DNA of 64,000 bases from positions 1 to 64,000 of the forward strand of contig JAOAFZ010000003.1 in NCBI GenBank assembly GCA_026415975.1, read 5' to 3'. Shown piece after piece: positions 59,002 to 64,000 of the stretch. Within the stretch, counting starts at the first letter, position 1. Each line of letters begins with the position of its first letter. The notes beneath the pieces are model-generated. The model had not been told where the DNA came from. It did not search any database and saw only the letters and a program-made list of their open reading frames with translations. Both the position numbers and the translations under genes were made by a program. The stretch is from Patescibacteria group bacterium. Lineage in GTDB: Bacteria > Patescibacteriota > Microgenomatia > UBA1406 > GWC2-37-13.

Positions 59002-59343
59002 ATGGCACATACGAAAGCACAACGAGCAGTACGTGGAAACCGTGACTCTATTGCAAAGCGTCGCGGAGTCAAAAAGTATGGTGGTATGACCGTAAAAAAC
59101 GGAAATATCCTCGTTCGCCAGAAAGGAACTAAATTTTTCCCCGGCATGAACACTACTATGGGCTCTGAGTTCACCATAGCTGCAACTGCAGATGGTATTG
59201 TGTCATTTACGCAAAAGAACGGAAAGAAATTCATAAATGTAGTACCTCTGGAGGTGCCGAAAAAAGCCGCAAAGAAACCTGCCTCGAAAGCGGTAGTGGC
59301 AGACAAAGAGTCTAAAGTAGCGGATAGCCCGGCAGCTGCCTGA
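59002..59343 (+). CDS. rpmA: 50S ribosomal protein L27
   Basis: This 113-residue L27 reaches toward the peptidyl transferase centre with its N-terminus (MAHTKAQRAVRGNRDS). RRGVKKYGG, ILVRQKGTKFFPG and GIVSFTQKNGKKF match the family. A ~28-residue Ala/Lys/Pro tail (PKKAAKKPASKAVV) extends beyond the usual end. The Gly-rich stretch common after the start (KKGGGS) is replaced by TKAQRAVRG. Confidence 0.94.
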   Translation: MAHTKAQRAVRGNRDSIAKRRGVKKYGGMTVKNGNILVRQKGTKFFPGMNTTMGSEFTIAATADGIVSFTQKNGKKFINVVPLEVPKKAAKKPASKAVVADKESKVADSPAAA

Positions 59344-59405
59344 AGGGTAGCGGTTCAGAACTTTGTTTCTTAATTCTCAATCTACCGTAATTAAACGTCG
59401 TATCG

Positions 59406-59420
59406 TATACTATGCGCATG
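59406..59420 (+). promoter_or_regulatory. -10 box of the ParB-HTH gene
   Basis: TATACT (59406-59411) is followed immediately by an ATG (59412) and, 6 nt later, by a second in-frame ATG (59418). By analogy with the other genes 59418 is the likely start. Confidence 0.55.
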
Positions 59421-59969
59421 GACCATCTTGCGCAATTTGCCGATACTCTTGATCGGATCAGGAAATCTAATGACATCTTCGAGAAGGCAAAACTGATCAA
59501 ATACCTGAAAGACCTCGATGTAAAACTCAGCCACATCGCAAAAGCGCTCGGTATGAAACCATCGTACGTTGCACATTATTTAAGGCTGAATAAGCTTCCC
59601 GATATTATTGTAGACGGATATTATTCAAAGCTCGTTAGCTCTACCCATCTTTTTATCCTTTCCCGGCTTAAAAATGATGCGCAGATGATTAAGGTATATG
59701 ACACTGTTCTATCAGAGAGTTTAACCGCGCTGCAGACAGAAGAGCTTGTCAGAGAAGAGCTGTATCAAACTAAAACGGAGGGTGAACGGTATCTGCCCGA
59801 GGAGGCTGCCAGACTCGAACGGTTTCTGGAGCGGGCCATCGACGAAAAACTACGGCTAAAAGTAATCCAGACGCGGATTAGAGCAAAATTTATCATTGAG
59901 GTGAAAGGGAGCCTCGCCCGAACCACTCCGTTGCTCAGAAAACTTCAAAAACTCTTGAGTGATAAGTAA
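59418..59969 (+). CDS. ParB/Spo0J-type HTH protein lacking the CTPase domain
   Basis: This 183-residue protein matches the central HTH of ParB/KorB: IKYLKDLDVKLSHIAKALGMKPSYVAHYLRLNKLP then LVSSTHLFILSRLK. The N-terminal CTP-binding (GERR-type) region of chromosomal ParB is absent and the chain ends in a basic tail (RTTPLLRKLQKLL). It may be a regulator and not a segregation protein. It converges on lepB with a 25-nt overlap of 3' ends. Confidence 0.75.
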   Translation: MDHLAQFADTLDRIRKSNDIFEKAKLIKYLKDLDVKLSHIAKALGMKPSYVAHYLRLNKLPDIIVDGYYSKLVSSTHLFILSRLKNDAQMIKVYDTVLSESLTALQTEELVREELYQTKTEGERYLPEEAARLERFLERAIDEKLRLKVIQTRIRAKFIIEVKGSLARTTPLLRKLQKLLSDK

Positions 59970-60574
59970 TTGGGCACATTAGGATTGTTTGAAAGAGATC
60001 TTCTAATATCTTCAGGGAAGGGATTCTCAATAAAGCCCTGTTTAGTAATAGGAAGATATCGGTAAAACACCTGCCCGATAACACTTTCTATCGGAATCGG
60101 TCCGAACTCACGCGAGTCTGACGAACGGGGGCGGTTATCGCCCATCACATAGAGGTGCCCTTCCGGTATTGTGTATGGAATCCCGTCTTTAGTAAATCCA
60201 TTCTCCCACAATACCGTTTTTGAAGCAATGTACGGCTCGTCGAGCTTTCGGTTATTTACATACACTTCCTGGGCTGCCACGGTAACCGTGTCTCCCGGCA
60301 GGCCAATGATCCGCTTTATGTATTCAATGTCCGGGTTTTTCGGTGAGCGAAAAACAATCACATCACCACGCTGGAAGTCCCGGAACTTGTAAGTTATCTT
60401 GCTGGTAAAAATATAATCACCGGAGGCAAAAGTATAGTCCATTGAGACACCTTTTACCTGATTCGGTTGCACTATGAAAAGGTAGAGTACGATAAAAAGC
60501 GATCCTATAAATACTATCGTCTCGAGGATTTCCATGACGAAGAAGAAAACCGCCTTGACGAATGCCCATATCAT
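59945..60574 (-). CDS. lepB: signal peptidase I
   Basis: This 209-residue membrane protease removes signal peptides of exported proteins. One N-terminal helix (~15-40) precedes the catalytic Ser in VKGVSMDYTF, the Lys in YIKRIIGLPGD and the GHLYVMGDNRPRSSDSREFG box. The ATG at 60574 lies 6 nt after a minus-strand TATAAT; the open frame further upstream to 60757 has no family similarity. Confidence 0.93.
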   Translation of the reverse strand: MIWAFVKAVFFFVMEILETIVFIGSLFIVLYLFIVQPNQVKGVSMDYTFASGDYIFTSKITYKFRDFQRGDVIVFRSPKNPDIEYIKRIIGLPGDTVTVAAQEVYVNNRKLDEPYIASKTVLWENGFTKDGIPYTIPEGHLYVMGDNRPRSSDSREFGPIPIESVIGQVFYRYLPITKQGFIENPFPEDIRRSLSNNPNVPNYLSLKSF

Positions 60575-60586
60575 GACGTGATTATA
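60575..60586 (-). promoter_or_regulatory. lepB -10 box
   Basis: Minus-strand TATAAT (60586-60581) ends 6 nt before the ATG at 60574; no Shine-Dalgarno sequence. Confidence 0.6.
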
Positions 60587-60934
60587 GGGAAGCGACGGTA
60601 TGAATTCAAGCGGGTGGGGTTTGAGGATGTGGCTACTGCAAAAATATCCTGGAGAGGAGAGAAGAAATGAGGTCGCGAGTTTCTCTATGTTGCGGATTAT
60701 CAAACAGGAGATTTTTACAAGTCCGCTCTGGTATCCCGGTTCGAGACATTGGTCCAATAATCTATCTATCCTACCTTTTACACCGGAAATCCGCTTTAAT
60801 CGGAGAATCCAGCCAGAGGGGCGGCATTAAAGCCGCTTCATGGGGATGAAGAAAACGGGATAAGATGCTCTCTAAAAGATTGATGGGAATATATACACAA
60901 TATAACCTATTCCATTCAACTCTTTTCTCAGGTA
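60587..60934. other. intergenic region between lepB and tRNA-Val
   Basis: About 350 bases without a supported gene. Short open frames here have no recognisable similarity, no -10 at the proper distance and irregular composition. Apart from the promoters at both ends I see nothing in it. Confidence 0.5.
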
Positions 60935-60943
60935 TGCTATACT
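60935..60943 (+). promoter_or_regulatory. tRNA-Val extended -10 promoter
   Basis: TGC-TATACT (TATACT 60938-60943), with a weak TTCAAC at 60915-60920 seventeen nt upstream. The start would fall ~5 nt before the tRNA, so the precursor 5' leader is very short. Confidence 0.6.
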
Positions 60944-60954
60944 CTACCTCACCA

Positions 60955-61027
60955 GGTCGCGTAGCTCAGCTGGTAGAGCGTTGCATTCACATTGCAAATG
61001 TCGGGGGTTCAAGTCCCTCCGCGACCA
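60955..61027 (+). tRNA. tRNA-Val (anticodon CAC)
   Basis: The cloverleaf is complete: acceptor GGTCGCG/CGCGACC, D-stem GCTC/GAGC, anticodon stem TTGCA/TGCAA with loop TTCACAT (CAC at 61048-90 numbering of the stem centre, that is 60,988-60,990), T-arm GGGGG-TTCAAGT-CCCTC with one G-T pair, and discriminator A at 61027. CCA is not encoded (CAC follows), so it must be added by a nucleotidyltransferase, unlike the tRNA-Met above. Confidence 0.92.
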
Positions 61028-61046
61028 CACCAGACCCTTCCTCGAG

Positions 61047-61061
61047 TATACTATCCTCATG
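61047..61061 (+). promoter_or_regulatory. -10 box of the GT2 gene at 61059
   Basis: TATACT (61047-61052) ends 6 nt before the ATG at 61059. Confidence 0.6.
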
Positions 61062-61823
61062 AACACCCAGGATTGTGTCAGCCTCGTGCTTATTACAAAA
61101 AATGCTTCTTCGACGCTCGCCCGCACCCTCGAATCAGCGGCTTCGCTGGTACAGGAGATCGTTGTTATTGACGATATGTCCACCGATGACACACCTGCAA
61201 TTGCCGGCCGTTTCGGTGCTAAGGTATACCGTATTCCCGAATCGCACGAGGGTCGCCAACGAGCGCTATCCCTGAAGTATGCAACCTATGACTGGATTCT
61301 TTCCCTGGACTCGGATGAGGTTGTTTCTCCGGAACTTGCCGCGGAGATCAAAGATGTACTTGGCCACGCCGGATCGGGACATGATGGATACAAAATGGTC
61401 TTCCGCAATCATTTTCTTGGCAAGCCCGTAACCCGAGGAGGGGAAACATATTCTATGCTCCGGCTTTTTCGGAAGTCGAAGGTTCGGGTTGACGATACGC
61501 CAATTCACTCCCAGTTTCATCTGAAACGGGGTGAGCCGGGAACACTCCGGAACCGGCTGGACCACTACTCGTACCGCTCGATCGGTCAGGTACTCCGGAA
61601 GTTTACCGCGTACGCACGTCGCGAAGCACGGAAAAAAGCCGCATTAGGAGAGCAGACTGACCTGAAACGACTCACCATGTATCCGCTCCATATGTTCTGG
61701 GCCAGATTTGTTGAAGATAATGGCTATCGCGATGGTTTCCACCGGATTCCGCTGGATATGGCATTTGCCTATATGGAGTTTATGACTTATTGGTACCTAC
61801 TATGGGAACGGAAACGCAACTGA
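61059..61823 (+). CDS. GT2 glycosyltransferase (KdtX/WaaE-like)
   Basis: This 254-residue GT-A enzyme has VSLVLITKNASSTLARTLES, VVIDDMSTDDTPAIA, WILSLDSDEVVSPEL (DXD-type) and a C-terminal part rich in basic and aromatic residues, like lipooligosaccharide beta-1,4-glucosyltransferases. The longer frame from 60981 runs through the tRNA and is rejected. It resembles the partial gene at the right edge, so the two may be paralogues. Confidence 0.88.
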   Translation: MNTQDCVSLVLITKNASSTLARTLESAASLVQEIVVIDDMSTDDTPAIAGRFGAKVYRIPESHEGRQRALSLKYATYDWILSLDSDEVVSPELAAEIKDVLGHAGSGHDGYKMVFRNHFLGKPVTRGGETYSMLRLFRKSKVRVDDTPIHSQFHLKRGEPGTLRNRLDHYSYRSIGQVLRKFTAYARREARKKAALGEQTDLKRLTMYPLHMFWARFVEDNGYRDGFHRIPLDMAFAYMEFMTYWYLLWERKRN

Positions 61824-62521
61824 GAACACCGAAAGCAGCTCTTCTTTCGGTACTCTACGAAACGCCGCCTGAATACCGGCTGCACCTGGAAGAACAAACA
61901 TACCGGCTCGGAATCTCACTCTACCTTGTGGATCATACCGGTACCGGGTTTGGCTATGCCAAAGGGCTGAACAGCCTTCTGGTGCCTTTATTGAACCAAT
62001 ATGACGTGTTCTTTTTGGCGAATCCCGATATACGGCTCGAGACGATCTCCCGCCGGAAGGTCTTTGATGCAATGGAAGTCTTTGATGTATGGGGGTATGC
62101 CATGGACCAGAACGGAAGTACGTACTACGGTGGATTGCTAGACCCGAATCGCCTAAGCGGGGGATTGATCTCCCAAAAACCGAAGCAGCGGTTTGCCACA
62201 GTTGATTTTGTATCGGGATCTCTTATGGGTGTGCGGCGCGAAGTATTTCTCAAGACCGGAATTCTTGAGGAATCGTATGGTATGTACTATGAAGATGTGG
62301 ATTTTTGCATGCGCGCTCGGCGGGACGGTTTCTTGGTCGGTATCGATTCAGCACAGCACTACCAACACCTCGAACGATCCGATAGCAATCCCAACAAAAA
62401 GCGCTGGCTGAGCCGCAGCCGGTTCCGTTTTCTTCTGAAGTTTGGTACTCCGCAACAGAAGCTTTACGAGCTGCTGCGGCTCCCGAAAACCTGGTGGGAG
62501 GAGGGTTTTAGTTTCCTATGA
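61802..62521 (+). CDS. GT2-like glycosyltransferase (short, divergent)
   Basis: This 239-residue protein has VFFLANPDIRLE, VDFVSGSLMGVRREVF and MYYEDVDFCMRARRDGF, as in the second half of rhamnosyltransferase-type GT2 enzymes. The N-terminal donor motif is degenerate (LYLVDHTGTGFGYAKGLN), so donor use is unclear. It overlaps the upstream GT2 by 22 nt and the downstream GT4 by ATGA. The ATG at 61802 is one of two close choices (61790). Confidence 0.8.
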   Translation: MGTETQLRTPKAALLSVLYETPPEYRLHLEEQTYRLGISLYLVDHTGTGFGYAKGLNSLLVPLLNQYDVFFLANPDIRLETISRRKVFDAMEVFDVWGYAMDQNGSTYYGGLLDPNRLSGGLISQKPKQRFATVDFVSGSLMGVRREVFLKTGILEESYGMYYEDVDFCMRARRDGFLVGIDSAQHYQHLERSDSNPNKKRWLSRSRFRFLLKFGTPQQKLYELLRLPKTWWEEGFSFL

Positions 62522-63519
62522 AGATTGGACTGGATGCCGGTGCGCTCTGTGCAGATTCTACTGGCCAGTTTGGAACCTACCGGTATACACAAGAGCTTTT
62601 GTGGGCGCTTGAAACCTATGGTTCGCCAGTTCACAGTTACCAGGCATTTGCATTTTGTGATTTACACTATGACAGTTCTATTCCTGTCCATTCTGCCAAA
62701 CCTTCGATCGGCTGGACAAAACTGGCGCTTCCTGCTGCACTTTTGATAAAGGGGATTGATGTGTATATTGCGGTTAACCAGGAACTCCCGGGATTTTTTG
62801 CAGGAAAAAAAATTGCGATATCTCACGGGCTTTCTTTTCTTTTTCACCGGCACATGTACTACTATGATTATCATCGGTTGCATGCACAGCTGGAGCGATA
62901 TACCAATAAATCTGACTATATCATTGTGTCTTCGGAGCGAGTACGGAACGAGATGATACGCTACCGTCCGGATACCGAAGCAAGAATTCGGGTGCTACCG
63001 TTTGGGATCCGTGCATACGGGCCGGCAGAAGCGGAGTTAACGGCTAGACCTTATTTTCTCTTCGCTGGATCTGACCAACCGGTAAAAAATTTACCCTTTT
63101 TATTGTCCGCATTTAAATCGTTCCGGAATGAGCATGGATATCAGGATGTTGAACTGATTCTTGCCGGACCGAATCTAAGCTCCGTTCCGGACGGTGTACG
63201 TCAGGTTGGTCATCTTAATAGAGAGAAACTTCAGAAGCTGTATAGCGGCGCGTTGGCTTATGTAACTGCTTCTGTTTATGAAAGTTTTAACTATCCTGTG
63301 CTGGAGGCATTGACTGCCGGTTGTCCGGTTATCGGCACTTCATCTGCAGTAATACCTGAAATGCAGGATGCAGTCACGTTGGCAGATTCAAAAAAGGCCT
63401 TTACTGCCGCGTTACGCGATGCGTATGCGGGTCGACTTCCCAAACCCGATCGGGTAGCTATTGCTGAACGCTTCAGCTGGCGTAAGTATGTACGCTCTCT
63501 TGAAGAGCTCTTTGTATAA
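62518..63519 (+). CDS. GT4-family glycosyltransferase
   Basis: This 333-residue GT-B enzyme starts MKIGLDAGALCADSTGQFG and has FAGSDQPVKNLPFLLSAF and the donor-site block ASVYESFNYPVLEALTAGCPV. It is ATGA-coupled to the preceding GT2 (62518-62521), so the three transferases probably build one glycan. Its N-terminus resembles those of the GT4 genes at 12045 and 13198. Confidence 0.88.
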   Translation: MKIGLDAGALCADSTGQFGTYRYTQELLWALETYGSPVHSYQAFAFCDLHYDSSIPVHSAKPSIGWTKLALPAALLIKGIDVYIAVNQELPGFFAGKKIAISHGLSFLFHRHMYYYDYHRLHAQLERYTNKSDYIIVSSERVRNEMIRYRPDTEARIRVLPFGIRAYGPAEAELTARPYFLFAGSDQPVKNLPFLLSAFKSFRNEHGYQDVELILAGPNLSSVPDGVRQVGHLNREKLQKLYSGALAYVTASVYESFNYPVLEALTAGCPVIGTSSAVIPEMQDAVTLADSKKAFTAALRDAYAGRLPKPDRVAIAERFSWRKYVRSLEELFV

Positions 63520-63529
63520 TGTCTGCATG
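63515..63529 (+). promoter_or_regulatory. -10 box of the GT2 gene at the right edge
   Basis: TATAAT (63515-63520) overlaps the stop of the GT4 gene and ends 6 nt before the ATG at 63527. Confidence 0.6.
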
Positions 63530-64000
63530 CGCATCTCCTCAGTCGTTCTTACCCGAAACTCCGCAAAAACGCTGCCGCAATGTCTGAAAAGTCTATCATG
63601 GTGCGATGAATGTGTAATTATCGACGACGAATCAACGGATGATACGCTTAAACATGCAGCGAAAGCAGGGGCACGGGTGATCTCTCGGCCTTTGAATGGT
63701 GATTTCGCTGCACAGCGCAACGCGGCACTGGAGTACGTTAAAAACGACTGGGTACTGTATGTGGATAGTGATGAAGTGGTTTCACCTGAAACGAGAGATG
63801 CTATCCGGAATGCTGAAGAAACGTTTCCCCCGGATTGTACCCATGCTCGGATACGGCGACGGGATCATTTTCTGGGTGCAGTTGTCTGTCGAGGCGAAGT
63901 GGCGGATGCTGCTTTTACCGGAATTGTGCGGCTGGTGAAACGGGGTACTGGCAACTGGGTTGGTACAGTGCACGAGACATGGCATGCAGCTTACGGTGCG
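63527..64000 (+). CDS. GT2 glycosyltransferase (KdtX/WaaE-like), 3' truncated by window edge
   Basis: The frame is open from the ATG to the last base (158 residues seen). It has ISSVVLTRNSAKTLPQCLKS, VIIDDESTDDTLKHA, DFAAQRNAALEYVKNDWVLY and DSDEVVSPE, then HFLGAVVCRGEVAD and GNWVGTVHETW. This matches the full GT2 KdtX/WaaE pattern, and it is closer to it than the gene at 61059. It would continue the glycan cluster. Confidence 0.85.
   Translation, partial: MRISSVVLTRNSAKTLPQCLKSLSWCDECVIIDDESTDDTLKHAAKAGARVISRPLNGDFAAQRNAALEYVKNDWVLYVDSDEVVSPETRDAIRNAEETFPPDCTHARIRRRDHFLGAVVCRGEVADAAFTGIVRLVKRGTGNWVGTVHETWHAAYGA

Noticed and set aside
60575-60757. N-terminal extension of lepB
   Set aside because: The TATAAT at 60581-60586 and family length place the start at 60574; the extension has no signal peptidase similarity.
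60467-60849. Small plus-strand ORFs between lepB and tRNA-Val
   Set aside because: One is antisense to the lepB membrane helix; the others lack similarity and start signals.
1-64000. UGA recoded as glycine (code 25)
   Set aside because: UGA ends many genes at natural lengths, often within ATGA overlaps, and is not needed inside conserved proteins.
1-64000. CRISPR array, rRNA, tmRNA, RNase P RNA, riboswitch
   Set aside because: No regular repeat-spacer array and no matching conserved RNA segments were found by eye; ileS and metG leaders are too short for a T-box.

Overview
The window looks like a chromosomal segment of a small-genome bacterium, most likely of the Candidate Phyla Radiation / Patescibacteria. 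This is inferred from gene style: a MurE-like ligase without its N-terminal domain, a stand-alone riboflavin kinase, a compact SufS/SufU pair, a MurL/MurD2 route to D-Glu, and an IleRS with altered signature motifs. I cannot place it to phylum. UGA is used as an ordinary stop in many ATGA stop/start overlaps, so the UGA=Gly code of Gracilibacteria/SR1 does not apply.

Layout. 1-2175: tip of a polymorphic toxin with an EndoU nuclease domain, its putative immunity gene, then a second orphan EndoU/immunity pair. 2176-2930: decayed DNA with an IS3-OrfA-like relic. 2948-7617: sufS, sufU, ferredoxin, a 69-residue Cys-rich protein and 2-oxoacid:ferredoxin oxidoreductase genes (Fe-S supply beside an Fe-S redox enzyme). 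7672-10143: lon behind a CIRCE-like operator. 10152-19376 (minus strand): an orphan gene, a FemX-like protein and a surface-glycan cluster (glycosyltransferases, a GT39-like membrane enzyme, an O-antigen-ligase-like protein). 19409-30907: tRNA-Met overlapping a riboflavin kinase start, rarA, a TrpR-like regulator, PBP1A, metG, rpsO-pnp with a long leader hairpin, ftsK. 31010-34912 (minus): mltG, a nucleoside phosphorylase, murJ.

35000-58671 is an extended division and cell-wall (dcw) cluster: mraZ, rsmH, ftsL-like, ftsI, murE-like, pgeF, murC, murB, murA, yvcK, dgkA, mraY, murL, murD2, ftsW, murG, ftsQ, ftsA, ftsZ, ileS, rodA. Together these cover UDP-MurNAc synthesis, peptide addition up to the tripeptide stage, lipid I and II formation, flipping (MurJ, on the adjacent divergent unit), polymerisation and the FtsZ/FtsA ring. 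No murF, ddl or murI lies in the window. 58684-60574 holds rplU, rpmA, a ParB-HTH protein and lepB. After tRNA-Val a second glycosyltransferase cluster runs off the right edge.

The main global signal is how genes start. Nearly every gene either overlaps its upstream neighbour by ATGA (or similar), or has a -10 box ending 5-10 nt before its ATG with no Shine-Dalgarno sequence. A start 7 nt after the -10 then falls on or beside the start codon, so leaderless mRNAs appear to be the rule. Other regulatory structures seen directly are a near 30-bp hairpin in the pnp leader, a CIRCE-like repeat over the lon promoter, and 10-bp-periodic TGG repeats (MraZ-box-like) over the mraZ promoter and start codon.
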